Assembly: GCA_905221605.1 (NCBI GenBank)
Contig: CAJNDS010002218.1
Span: 307,501 to 317,500, forward strand
Origin: Symbiodinium natans
Taxonomy: Eukaryota; Sar; Dinophyceae; Suessiales; Symbiodiniaceae
DNA length: 10,000 nt
Direction: 5' to 3'
The notes beneath the pieces are model-generated. The model did no database searches. It had not been told where the DNA came from and worked only from the letters and a program-made list of their open reading frames with translations. How positions within the stretch are numbered: the stretch's first letter is position 1; every line of letters starts with the position of its first letter. Made by a program: the position numbers and the translations under genes. Below are positions 1-5,765 of this stretch, in pieces.

Positions 1-88
1 CGGGTTTAGGGTTTTAGGGTTTAGGGTTTGGGTGTAGGGTGTGTAGGGGTGGTTAGGGGCGTTTGGAGGCGTAGGGGTGTTTAGGGGT
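1..88 (+). repeat. Degenerate TTTAGGG tract, cut by the window start
   Basis: Variable units (TTTTAGGG, TTTGGG, TGTAGGG, TTAGGGG). Confidence 0.8.
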
Positions 89-214
89 AACGCCTCCTCC
101 GCGAACACTGAACCCTCTAAGGGGGGGGAGCGCTTGGTGCTTTTTGCATCATTTTAAGGGGGGCAAAGACAGCAAGTCATCACGCATGCAAGCTCGAGCC
201 ATCACTCTGCCAAC
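89..214. other. Unique spacer, little visible
   Basis: One minus frame reads VGRVMARACMRDDLLSLPPL before a stop, with GATTAG then GTTGGC at its edge. The spacer sits between G-strand and C-strand tracts, the intron-core position. No firm call. Confidence 0.2.
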
Positions 215-280
215 CTAATCCCGAAACCCTAAACCCTAAACAATAAACCCTCAACCCTAAACCCTAAAACCTAAACCTAA
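215..280 (-). repeat. CCCTAAA tract
   Basis: Nine or so units with variants. Confidence 0.9.
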
Positions 281-321
281 GAGATGACCCCACTCAGCGG
301 ACTGAAGGCTGCCCATCTTTC
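277..321 (-). CDS. Candidate terminal exon or relic
   Basis: The minus strand has acceptor TTAGGTTCCAG then G. One frame reads ERWAAFSPLSGVIS and then TAG, immediately before C-strand repeat read as TTTAGG. It could be a last exon with its stop, or an internal exon with donor CTTAG then GTTTAG. Upstream the same frame is open as ICGTAVQKHLGCGFRFQ. Confidence 0.25.
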   Translation of the reverse strand, partial: ERWAAFSPLSGVIS

Positions 322-375
322 CTGGAACCTAAACCCACACCCCAAATGCTTCTGAACAGCAGTCCCGCAAATGGT

Positions 376-497
376 GTTTAGGGTTTAGGGACTAGGGTTT
401 TAGGGTTTCGGGTTTAGGGTTTAGGGTTTAGGGTTGAGGGTTGAGGGTTGAGGGTTTAGGGTTTAGGGTTTAGGGTTTAGGGTTTAGGGTTTAGGGC
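376..497 (+). repeat. TTTAGGG tract with a TTGAGGG block
   Basis: The tract includes three consecutive TTGAGGG units at 434-454. Confidence 0.95.
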
Positions 498-558
498 TTG
501 GCCGTCTTGGTGTTTGAGGTTTGGGGGCTTCGGCTTCGGGTCAGTCCCAACGCTAAAC

Positions 559-605
559 CTCCAAACACGCCGCAAGAAGTCCAGCAGGCGCAAGCGGACT
601 TCGCC
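559..605 (-). CDS. Candidate exon, 15 codons
   Basis: The minus strand has a textbook acceptor, GGTATCCTCCCCCAG then G, 47 bases, and donor TTTGGAG then GTTTAGCG, which is telomere-like. It reads GEVRLRLLDFLRRVW, an amphipathic helix pattern. The frame is open well past the donor, so the exon may be longer. The plus strand also has a protein-like frame (TPQEVQQAQADFALGEDT), so orientation is inferred from the rest of the region. Confidence 0.4.
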
Positions 606-624
606 CTGGGGGAGGATACCTGAG

Positions 625-785
625 TTTGAGGGTTTAGGGTTTAGGGTTTAGGGTTTCGGGTTTAGGGTTCAGGGTTTAGGGTTTAGGGTTCAGGGTTTAG
701 GGTTTAGGGTTTAGGGTTTAGGGTTTAGGGTTTAGGGTTTAGGGCTTAGGGTTTAGGGTTTAGGGTTTAGGGTTTAGGGTTTAGG
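625..785 (+). repeat. TTTAGGG tract, about 22 units
   Basis: Mostly perfect, with a few TTCAGGG and one CTTAGGG. Confidence 0.95.
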
Positions 786-786
786 A

Positions 787-950
787 GTGACCTTTGGGGA
801 TTACTTACGGGCGACTTAAGGAAATAGGGACTATGTAGGTTATAAGGTATAGATAGAGGTTACATAGGACTACAGGAAAGACCCTTATAAGTGACCCTTT
901 GGGGGTTACTTACGTTTTCTTTCTGGGCTACTTAGGTATATAGGGACTAT
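787..950. repeat. AT-richer spacer with two diverged copies of a 50-60 base unit
   Basis: AGTGACC(T)TTTGGGG(A/G)TTACTTACG, a variable part and TAGGGACTAT occur at 787-834 and again at 891-950. Between them CTATGTA and TACATAG can pair. No coding frame was seen. It lies between a G-strand and a C-strand tract, the intron-core position. Confidence 0.6.
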
Positions 951-960
951 TTCAGCTTGG

Positions 961-1157
961 ACACCCTAACCCCATACCCCTGCACTCTTCAACCCCTCAA
1001 GCCCGAACTCTTGAACCCTAAGCCCTACCCTAAACCCTACACTCTTGAAAACCCCAAGCCCTTTAAACCCGAAACCCGAAACTCTAAACGCAAACTTTCC
1101 CAATCCCGAACCTGAACCCTAAACCCTGAACCCTAAATAAACCCTAAACCTAAATTC
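961..1157 (-). repeat. CCCTAAA tract, strongly degenerate
   Basis: C-strand repeat with many variants and insertions; no gene. Confidence 0.75.
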
Positions 1158-1234
1158 CCGATCTGACGAGAGGCCTGTTGCCGGTTCCAGCCGACTGGGC
1201 TCGTGCTCGAAGGCCTCGTCCCAAAGCATCCGGC
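1158..1234 (-). CDS. Candidate exon, about 25 codons
   Basis: The minus strand has a long C-rich run (poly-C of 12 at 1261-1272), then acceptor GGCACCAGCAG then G. After two bases the frame reads RMLWDEAFEHEPSRLEPATG and then LSSDR, ending near a possible GA donor at 1157. The composition is clearly protein-like. No family was recognised. Confidence 0.4.
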
Positions 1235-1370
1235 CTGCTGGTGCCACGTTTTGGGGGGTTGGGGGGGGGGGGATTCCTGCTGTAGGGCTGAGGGCTGAGG
1301 ACTCAGGTTGTTTAGGGGGTTTGAGGCTCTGGGGATCAGGGCCCCTAAAACTGTTTTCGGTAAATTCTAG
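1235..1370. other. Spacer with G run and degenerate repeat
   Basis: It contains a 12-base G run (1261-1272) and telomere-like pieces. On the minus strand it could serve as the pyrimidine-rich end of an intron. Confidence 0.4.
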
Positions 1371-1530
1371 CCCCCCTAAACCCCAAACCTAAACCCGAAA
1401 ACCCCAAACCCAAAACCCCAAACCCTAAATCCTAAACCCCTAAACCACCAAACCCTAAACCCCAAACCCGAAACCCGAAACCCTAAACCCTAAACCCTAA
1501 ACCCAAACCCCTAAACCCCTAAATCCCTAG
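1371..1530 (-). repeat. CCCTAAA tract, degenerate
   Basis: C-strand units with CCCGAAA, CCCCAAA and CCCAAA variants. Confidence 0.85.
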
Positions 1531-1537
1531 GCCCGGC

Positions 1538-1600
1538 CTTCCTCCACTTGCCCCAGACGCGCACCCCCAAGCTGCCGATGCCACACTCCTCTTCCGGAGG
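1538..1600 (-). CDS. Candidate exon, 21 codons
   Basis: The minus strand has acceptor CAAGCTAAAG and donor-like GTGGAGGAAG then GCCGGG (a GC donor) or, 12 bases on, CCTAGG then GATTTAGG. It reads PPEEECGIGSLGVRVWGKWR and K. The GVR...WGKW...RD spacing (extended frame) faintly recalls the first strands of plant-type AP2 DNA-binding domains; this is weak and unproven. A second minus frame (ASGRGVWHRQLGGARLGQVE) is also open. It has the typical setting, C-strand on the left and G-strand on the right. Confidence 0.4.
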
Positions 1601-1612
1601 CTTTAGCTTGTT

Positions 1613-1832
1613 GGGGTTTACGGTTTAGGGTTTAGGGTTTAGGGTTTAGGGTTTAGGGTTTGGGTTTTAGGCTTTAGGGTTTAGGGTTTAAGGCATTCGC
1701 AAGTTTAGGGGCTTGAGAGCCCTAAGTTTAGGATAAGCCCCGGCCCAAGCGAACTGAGGTTTAGGATCTACGGCTTCGGATTTAGGGTTTAGGGGTTCAG
1801 AGGGTTTGGAGTTTAGGGTTCAGGGTTTCGGG
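1613..1832 (+). repeat. TTTAGGG tracts, clean then degenerate
   Basis: Clean units lie at 1613-1691 and a degenerate piece at 1777-1832. The 80 bases between contain telomere-like pieces in both orientations and no convincing gene. Confidence 0.85.
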
Positions 1833-1838
1833 TGGGTC

Positions 1839-1918
1839 CTTGCAGGTCGTCGCGTATCCACTTCGCCCCATCGCTCCAGTGTAGCCGGACCTGGCCCGAA
1901 CACACACCGCACATCGAG
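1839..1918 (-). CDS. Candidate exon, 26 codons
   Basis: The minus strand has acceptor-like GGCTTGAG and donor-like CTGCAAG then GACCCA (a GA donor). It reads SSMCGVCSGQVRLHWSDGAK and then WIRDDLQ. A CxxC pair (C-G-V-C) and the Trp-rich stretch look like real protein. A shorter version could start after TTCGGGCCAG at 1890. No family was recognised. Confidence 0.4.
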
Positions 1919-1923
1919 CTCAA

Positions 1924-2041
1924 GCCTAAACCCAGAACCCTAATCCCCAAACCCTAAGGCCCTAAACCCTAAGCCCTGAACCCTAAACCCCAAACCCGAA
2001 GCCCTAAACACTAAACTCTAAACCCCAAACCCTAAACCCTG
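1924..2041 (-). repeat. CCCTAAA tract, degenerate
   Basis: C-strand units with many single-base variants. Confidence 0.85.
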
Positions 2042-2122
2042 AACTCCAAGACCAGCCAACACTTTGAGCCGCTGGGCTTTCTTGTGGGACCGGGCGGTTT
2101 AGAAAGGAGCGAGTCCTCCTCT
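2042..2122 (-). other. Coding-like spacer
   Basis: On the minus strand, after CGCCCGGTCCCACAAG, one frame reads KPSGSKCWLVLEFR up to TTGGAGTTCAG, a donor-like edge followed by GGTTTAGGG-type repeat. Another frame, PAAQSVGWSWSS, is also open. Confidence 0.3.
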
Positions 2123-2265
2123 CCCTAAACCCTAAACCCTAAACCCTAAACCCTAAACCCTAAACCCTAAACCGTAAACCCTAAACCCTAAACCCTAAAC
2201 CCTAAGCTTAAACCCTAAACCCTAAACCCTCGACCCTCAACCCTAAACCCTAAACCCTAAACCCT
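2123..2265 (-). repeat. CCCTAAA tract, about 20 units
   Basis: Nearly clean with a few variants (CCGTAAA, GCTTAAA, CCCTCGA, CCCTCAA). Confidence 0.95.
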
Positions 2266-2343
2266 GAACTCCAAGACCCCAAAGGAAGCTTCAAGGGTGT
2301 GGGAGCCATGAGGCGGTCTTGCAGCTTTGGGCATAGGCTTGCA
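2266..2343 (-). other. Coding-like spacer
   Basis: Two minus frames are protein-like: LCPKLQDRLMAPTPLKLPLG (open to the repeat) and AYAQSCKTASWLPHP. Its downstream edge on the minus strand, GGTCTTGGAGTTCAGGGTTT, is identical to that of the next spacer (2037-2056). It is probably exonic, but the borders are unsure. Confidence 0.3.
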
Positions 2344-2574
2344 ACCCTAAACCCTAAACCCTAAACCCTAAACCCTAAACCCTAAACCCTAAACCCTAAA
2401 CCCTAAACCCCAGATGCAGGGTTTAGGTTTGAACCTCAGAGCTGGTCGCGCTTAGTAGCGCTTCCCATAAACCCCCAACGGAGCCCAAAACCCGGCGAAC
2501 CCTGAACACCCTAAACCCTAAACCCTAAACCCTAAACCCTAAACCCTGAACCCTGAACCCTAAACCCTAAACCA
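2344..2574 (-). repeat. Two CCCTAAA tracts around a 90-base spacer
   Basis: Clean C-strand tracts lie at 2344-2411 and about 2500-2574. The spacer between holds a short minus frame ending GFMGSATKRDQL before TGA with a possible donor CTGAG then GTTC; this could be an exon but has no clear acceptor. Confidence 0.85.
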
Positions 2575-2576
2575 AC

Positions 2577-2686
2577 CCGTGAAACCCAAAATCTTCACGA
2601 GTTTAGGCCCAGCCACTGGCTCCTCCTTCATGGTGGCCGAGAATCTTTCTCCTGCCAGCACGATGTACCTCGGTGTGCAGGTCGCG
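2577..2686 (-). CDS. Candidate exon, 36 codons, among the most protein-like
   Basis: The minus strand has acceptor CCTTTTCCCAAAG, 110 bases, and donor TTCACGG then GTTGGTTTAGGG. After one base it reads ATCTPRYIVLAGERFSATMK and then EEPVAGPKLVKILGFT. The mix of strand-like hydrophobics and charged residues is typical of a folded domain. It is flanked by a C-strand tract on the left and a G-strand tract on the right, as for the other well-supported exons. The frame is open for a further six codons upstream into the repeat edge. No family was recognised. Confidence 0.5.
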
Positions 2687-2702
2687 CTTTGGGAAAAGGT
2701 GG

Positions 2703-2858
2703 ATTTAGGGTTTAGGGGTTTTTGGCTTGGGGGTTAGGGGGTTCGGGTTTAGGGTTTAGTGTCTAGGGATTTTGCGTTTGGGGGTTGCGGGGGTTACTGT
2801 AGGGTTTGGGGTTTAGGGTTTAGGGTCTGGGGCTTCTGGGGTTTGAGGGGTTTAGGCA
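2703..2858 (+). repeat. Degenerate TTTAGGG tract
   Basis: Diverged units (TTTTTGGC, TTCGGG, TTTGGGG) with a few intact ones; it codes for nothing convincing. Confidence 0.8.
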
Positions 2859-2890
2859 GTTTTGGGTGGTTTCGTGTGGGCCCGAAACAC

Positions 2891-2943
2891 CTGAACTCAA
2901 CCTCGAACCTAGTTTGGGAAATTTTCATGATCAAACAACTTGG
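2891..2943 (-). CDS. Candidate exon
   Basis: The minus strand has acceptor-like GACCCCAAG and donor TTGAGTTCAG then GTGTTT. It reads PSCLIMKISQTRFEVEF plus two bases. The same frame is open upstream as NAFGHPDSRDPK up to the repeat, so the exon may be longer. No family was recognised. An overlapping plus ORF is mostly translated repeat. Confidence 0.4.
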
Positions 2944-2981
2944 CTTGGGGTCCCGTGAATCGGGGTGCCCAAAAGCATTGA

Positions 2982-3130
2982 GGGGTTTAGGGTTTAGGGT
3001 TTAGGATTTAGGGTTCAGGGTTTAGGGTTTAGGGTTCAGGGTTCAGGGTTCAGGGTTCAGGGTTCAGGGTTCAGGGTTCAGGGTTTAGGGTTTAGGGTTT
3101 AGGGTTTAGGGTTTAGGGTTTAGGGTTTAG
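2982..3130 (+). repeat. TTTAGGG tract with a pure TTCAGGG block
   Basis: TTTAGGG on both sides encloses seven consecutive TTCAGGG units at 3035-3083. Confidence 0.95.
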
Positions 3131-3132
3131 TC

Positions 3133-3219
3133 CGGGACGCAGCTCGCCGTGCTCTTGCTCAAGCACGGTGGTCTGATCGTCGTCCCAGTGCCAGACAATC
3201 ACGCCCGCTCGGATGAAAC
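3133..3219 (-). CDS. Candidate exon, 28 codons
   Basis: The minus strand has acceptor-like GGACACAAAG then GTTTC, and donor-like CGTCCCG then GACTAA (a GA donor, known in dinoflagellates). It reads FIRAGVIVWHWDDDQTTVLE and then QEHGELRP. The alternation of a hydrophobic strand with an acidic turn is strongly protein-like. The plus strand also has an open frame (TQLAVLLLKHGGLIVVPVPD), so orientation rests on consistency with the other exons. Confidence 0.4.
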
Positions 3220-3248
3220 CTTTGTGTCCAGGACTCCGAGGGGAAAAC

Positions 3249-3334
3249 TAGGGTTTAGGGTTTAGGGTTTAGGGTTTAGGGTTTAGGGTTTAGGGTTTAG
3301 GGTTTAGGGTTTAGGGTTTAGGGTTTAGGGTTTA
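3249..3334 (+). repeat. TTTAGGG tract, about 12 units
   Basis: Uniform TTTAGGG. Confidence 0.95.
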
Positions 3335-3480
3335 AGCTTTCAGGGTGTGTTCATGGCGTCGGGCCCCTTTTTATAGGGCCGAGGGCGAAGCTCTCGTGAG
3401 CCCGAACCCGATGGACCCAAGGTACCTGGAGTAAGCAAACTTTCCTGTAGGGCCAAAAGGGCGAAGCTCATGAGCCCTAG
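3335..3480. repeat. Spacer with an imperfect 30-base direct repeat; possible 19-base exon
   Basis: TAGGGCC-GAGGGCGAAGCTC-GTGAGCCC at 3374-3403 recurs in altered form at 3448-3477. Between the copies, on the minus strand, TTTTGGCCCTACAG, GAAAGTTTGCTTACTCCAG and GTACCTTGGG look like acceptor, 19-base exon (3426-3444) and donor. The donor resembles that at 3578 (GTATTTTGGGG). It may be a duplicated donor or an intron core. Confidence 0.4.
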
Positions 3481-3562
3481 CCCTAAACCCTAAACCCTAA
3501 ACCCTAAACCCTAAACCCTAAACCCCAAATCCTAAACCCTAAACCCTAAACCCTAAACCCTA
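3475..3562 (-). repeat. CCCTAAA tract
   Basis: About 12 units, nearly clean, starting within 20 bases of the donor of the 3579-3730 candidate exon. Confidence 0.95.
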
Positions 3563-3578
3563 TAGGACCCCAAAATAC

Positions 3579-3730
3579 CTGAAGCAATGTGAAGGGCGGG
3601 GCGCAAGTGGGCGTGGCATCCAGGTCCAGCCAGGTCCCATCCAGCTTCGACAGGTCCACGCACCCGGAGCTCAGGAAGCGAGGCCGGAAGGCGCCGCAGC
3701 TGTCCCAGTAGGGAACCTTGCGAGGGCGGC
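3579..3730 (-). CDS. Candidate exon, 50 codons, among the most protein-like
   Basis: The minus strand has acceptor AAACCTCAAG then G, 152 bases, and donor TTGCTTCAG then GTATTT. After two bases that finish a codon it reads 50 codons without stop, starting RPRKVPYWDSCGAFRPRFLS and ending TLLQ exactly at the donor. Three Cys and three Trp/Tyr suggest a folded extracellular or metal-binding segment, but no motif was recognised. It is flanked by a C-strand tract on the left and a G-strand tract on the right. The plus strand is also open in one frame, so an antisense reading is not excluded. Confidence 0.5.
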
Positions 3731-3736
3731 CTTGAG

Positions 3737-3821
3737 GTTTAGGGTTTAGGGTTTAGGGTTTAGGGTTTAGGGTTTAGGGTTTAGGGTTTAGGGTGTAGGG
3801 TGTAGGGTTTAGGGTTTAGGG
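3737..3821 (+). repeat. TTTAGGG tract
   Basis: Ten clean TTTAGGG units, then two TGTAGGG. In the minus sense it leads into acceptor AAACCTCAAG of the 3579-3730 candidate exon. Confidence 0.95.
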
Positions 3822-4131
3822 CTAAGAGGCGTTTGAGTTTAGAGGCCTAAGCACTGTAATCCCCGAAGGATTCAACCCCGAACACTAGACTGAACCCCTG
3901 AACCCTGAGCACTCGAAACCCTAAACCCTAAGCACCCGAAAGACTAGACCCCAAGCACCCTAAAGCTTAAACACCCTGAACCCTACACACCCCAAACCCG
4001 AAGCCTAAGCACCCTAAGCACCCTAATCACCTAGCCCCGAAATTCTAAAACCCGGAGTCCCTAAACCCTCAACCCTGCATCCCTAAACCCTAAACCCTGA
4101 ATCCCTAAACCCTCAACCCTAAACCCGAAAC
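3822..4131 (-). repeat. Degenerate CCCTAAA tract
   Basis: About 240 bases of diverged C-strand repeat (CCCGAA, CACCCTAAGCACC and similar) follow a 70-base transition (3822-3890) that may be the intron core. No gene is seen in the 310 bases. Confidence 0.75.
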
Positions 4132-4204
4132 CCTCACAGAGGTCAGGCACCTGCATCTCCTGGGTGTCGTCCAGGCGCCGTGACTCTATGGAAGTGCATG
4201 GTGC
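4132..4204 (-). CDS. Candidate exon, 24 codons
   Basis: The minus strand has acceptor CCCTAAACCCTCCAG then G, 73 bases, and donor GTGAGG then GTTTCGGG. Frame 0 is the only one open to that donor: APCTSIESRRLDDTQEMQVP and then DLCE. A shorter alternative ends at GCAG then GTGCCT in another frame. It has the typical setting, C-strand tract on the left and G-strand tract on the right. No family was recognised. Confidence 0.4.
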
Positions 4205-4209
4205 CTGGA

Positions 4210-4352
4210 GGGTTTAGGGTTTAGGGTTTTGGGTTTTGGGCTCAGGGTTTTAGGGATTTGGGTTCGGAGTTTGGGGTTTTAGGGTTTCGGGTGTAGGGTT
4301 TAGGGTTCAGGGTTTAGGGTTTAGGGTTTAGGGTTTAGGGTTTAGGGTTTTG
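4210..4352 (+). repeat. TTTAGGG tract, mixed then uniform
   Basis: Variants at 4226-4290 give way to clean TTTAGGG at 4292-4350. On the minus strand its last unit runs into CCCTCCAG, the acceptor of the 4132-4204 candidate. The same junction sequence occurs at 7605-7620. Confidence 0.9.
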
Positions 4353-4435
4353 GCTTCTAATGTTTTCGGGTGTTGAGGGTTACGCCTCGTCTTCCACTGT
4401 GCAGCCGCAGTTTGCTCCCATGGCTCCAAGGCTAC

Positions 4436-4492
4436 ATCAGCGCTTCTTTGTCGGAGAGGGCCCCAGAGTCAAAACCGAAAGCTTCGGACTTC
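4436..4492 (-). CDS. Candidate exon
   Basis: The minus strand has acceptor CCTGGTTCCAG then G and donor CTGAT then GTAGCC. Taking one base to finish a codon, it reads KSEAFGFDSGALSDKEAL. Further along the same strand another frame, ALEPWEQTAAAQWKTRRNPQ (4374-4434), is also protein-like, so a frame switch by a small intron is possible. A plus-strand frame (4389-4500) is open too, which lowers confidence. Confidence 0.3.
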
Positions 4493-4500
4493 CTGGAACC

Positions 4501-4788
4501 AGGGTTTGGGGTTTAGGGGTTTCGGGGTTTAGGGCTTCGGGTTTGGGGTTTAGGGTTTAGGGGCAAGGGTTTCAGGTTTAGGGTTTCGGGTCTAGGGAAC
4601 TTGCCTTTGGCCCTCTTCTGGCTAAGGGGCGAAAGCCTCCCAGAGACGGAACACCCAGCCACAGTCACGCCGCTCCCACGTGAGCTTTGCACGGGAGCTT
4701 TGGTCCATAGAGGGCGGATCCGAGTTCGCGATTTCGGGCTTAGGGTTGAGTGTTCAGGGTTTTGGCCTTAAGGGTTCAGGGTTTAGGG
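4501..4788 (+). repeat. Degenerate TTTAGGG pieces
   Basis: Diverged G-strand repeat lies at 4501-4597 and 4737-4788, on either side of the 4637-4684 candidate exon and ending at the palindromic element. Confidence 0.8.
4637..4684 (-). CDS. Candidate exon, 16 codons
   Basis: The minus strand has acceptor GTGCAAAG, exactly 16 codons LTWERRDCGWVFRLWE, and donor GAG then GCTTTC (a GC donor). The frame extends upstream as MDQSSRAK to an ATG at 4709 and downstream as AFAP to a TAG. The composition (two Cys/Trp pairs, charged residues) is protein-like. A second minus frame is also open. Flanks are G-strand repeat on both sides. Confidence 0.35.
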
Positions 4789-4904
4789 TTGTAAGTTGGG
4801 ATGTTCCCCCTTATACTAACAGCCCTTCATAGGGATTACAGTAAGGGGTACGAGAATCCCCATTAAGGACTGCTGGTATGAGGGGTGAACATCCCAAGTT
4901 ACAA
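4789..4904. mobile_element. 116-base palindromic element, MITE-like
   Basis: The left end, from TTGTAAGTTGGGATGTTC, is the reverse complement of the right end finishing ATCCCAAGTTACAA. Pairing continues with few mismatches through CAGCCCTTCATAGGGATT against the complement of AATCCCCATTAAGGACTG, to a centre near 4846. Nearly the whole element is one stem. This fits a fold-back (MITE-type) transposon relic or a structured RNA. No clear target duplication was seen. It lies between G-strand tracts, at a likely intron position. Confidence 0.7.
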
Positions 4905-4943
4905 GGCTGCGGAGTGCAGGGGGTTCTCAAGGCCCAAGATGAC

Positions 4944-5081
4944 AGGGTTTAGGGTTTAGGGTTTAGGGTTTAGGGTTTAGGGTTTAGGGCTTAGGGCTTA
5001 GGGTTTAGGGTTTAGGGTTTAGGGTTTAGGGTTTAGGGTTTAGGGTTTAGGGTTTAGGGTTTAGGGTTTAGGGTTTAGGGG
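4944..5081 (+). repeat. TTTAGGG tract, about 19 units
   Basis: Nearly perfect TTTAGGG with two TTAGGGC-type units near 4986-5000. It is among the longest uniform tracts in the window. Confidence 0.95.
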
Positions 5082-5156
5082 CTCCGAAGCCACATCTTTG
5101 CTTCAAGCATGGGGGGCTCCTTCCCAAACGGACTTCGCAATCTTCTCCCAGAAGCA
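5082..5156 (-). other. Coding-like spacer on the minus strand
   Basis: One minus frame reads VCFWEKIAKSVWEGAPHA before a stop; a second reads through as RRLRSPFGKEPPMLEAKMWL. Composition is protein-like, but no acceptor AG separates the block from the adjacent repeat before GGGAGAAG. It could be an exon using an internal AG, or a relic. Confidence 0.2.
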
Positions 5157-5330
5157 CACCCTAAACCCTAACCCTAAACCCAAACCCTAAACCCCAAACC
5201 CTAAAGCCTAAACCCGAAAACAACAACAGAACAAAATCGGGCAAAAGCAATAAGAACCACGTAGAACATGAAGAGGCCTAAACCCTAAACCCTAAGCCCT
5301 AAGCCCTAAACCCTAAGCCCCGGGCCTGGG
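5157..5330 (-). repeat. Two CCCTAAA tracts around an A-rich core
   Basis: C-strand repeats lie at 5157-5212 and 5278-5322. Between them is an A-rich segment (AACAACAACAGAACAAAATC) with no open frame of interest, probably intron. Confidence 0.85.
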
Positions 5331-5353
5331 CCTTCAGACTGGCGCCATCAGAC

Positions 5354-5405
5354 CTTTGGCAACCGGAGGCTTTTTGGGGCGGGGGGTTGGCTGAGGGCTT
5401 TGGGC
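5354..5405 (-). CDS. Candidate proline-rich exon
   Basis: The minus strand has acceptor CGCAAAATTGCAG then G, 52 bases, and donor GCCAAAG then GTCTGA. Frame 0 reads AQSPQPTPRPKKPPVAK, but all three frames are open, so the protein frame is unsure. Proline-lysine linkers are common in eukaryotic proteins and carry no specific function. Confidence 0.3.
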
Positions 5406-5427
5406 CTGCAATTTTGCGGTTGGTGCT

Positions 5428-5480
5428 AGGGTTTAGGGTTTAGGGTTTAGGGTTTAGGGTTTAGGGTTTAGGGCTTCGGG
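5428..5480 (+). repeat. TTTAGGG tract
   Basis: Seven clean units followed by variants, immediately upstream (in the minus sense) of the 5354-5405 candidate exon. Confidence 0.95.
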
Positions 5481-5492
5481 TCTCGGATTTAC

Positions 5493-5600
5493 CTGAAACC
5501 CTGAAGCCCCAAAGCCTCATTGTGGGTTTCGGGAGGAGTTTAGGAGTTTAGGGTGGAAGACACAGGCCCTGAATCCTCTCAGGCTTGTTGGCCTTGAGGG
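5493..5600 (-). CDS. Coding-like block with a strong donor; exact exon unclear
   Basis: On the minus strand a textbook donor, TTTCAG then GTAAAT, lies at 5492. Upstream, after acceptor-like CCCCTCAAG, the phase-0 frame reads ANKPERIQGLCLPP and then meets TAA at a CCCTAAA-like piece; the same frame resumes as MRLWGFRVS up to the donor. An internal intron, or a different acceptor, would be needed. Another frame starting after GTTGAG reads DPSRPTSLRGFRACVFHPKL. Confidence 0.25.
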
Positions 5601-5613
5601 GTCCTCAACCCGA

Positions 5614-5765
5614 GGTTTAGGGTTTAGGGTTAATGGTTTAGGGTTTAGGGTTTCGGGTTTAGGGTTTAGGGTTTAGGGTTTCGGGTTTAGGGTTTAGGGT
5701 TCCGGGTTTCGGGTTTAGGGTTTAGGGTTTGGGGTTTAGGGCTTAGGGTGTAGGGTTGAGGGTTC
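5614..5765 (+). repeat. TTTAGGG tract with TTTCGGG variants
   Basis: About 20 units, mixed TTTAGGG and TTTCGGG. It joins the degenerate C-strand tract to its right almost head to head. Confidence 0.9.

Noticed and set aside
1-88. A true chromosome end
   Set aside because: Tracts continue in both orientations for 8 kb with unique sequence between them, so these are interstitial repeats, not a terminal telomere.
373-785. CRISPR-like alternation of repeats and spacers
   Set aside because: The repeats are 7-base telomere units in variable-length tracts of both orientations, and there are no cas genes; the setting is eukaryotic.
2759-3004. 81-codon plus ORF
   Set aside because: Most of it is GLGFRVWG-type translation of TTTAGGG repeat; the unique part is more convincing on the minus strand.
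3366-3378. TATAAAAA-like box on the minus strand
   Set aside because: There is no plausible start or ORF of any length downstream, and the position is inside an intron-core spacer.
4360-4560. 66-codon plus ORF
   Set aside because: The middle is protein-like, but the ends are repeat and the minus strand of the same spacer fits the exon pattern better; kept only as a caveat.
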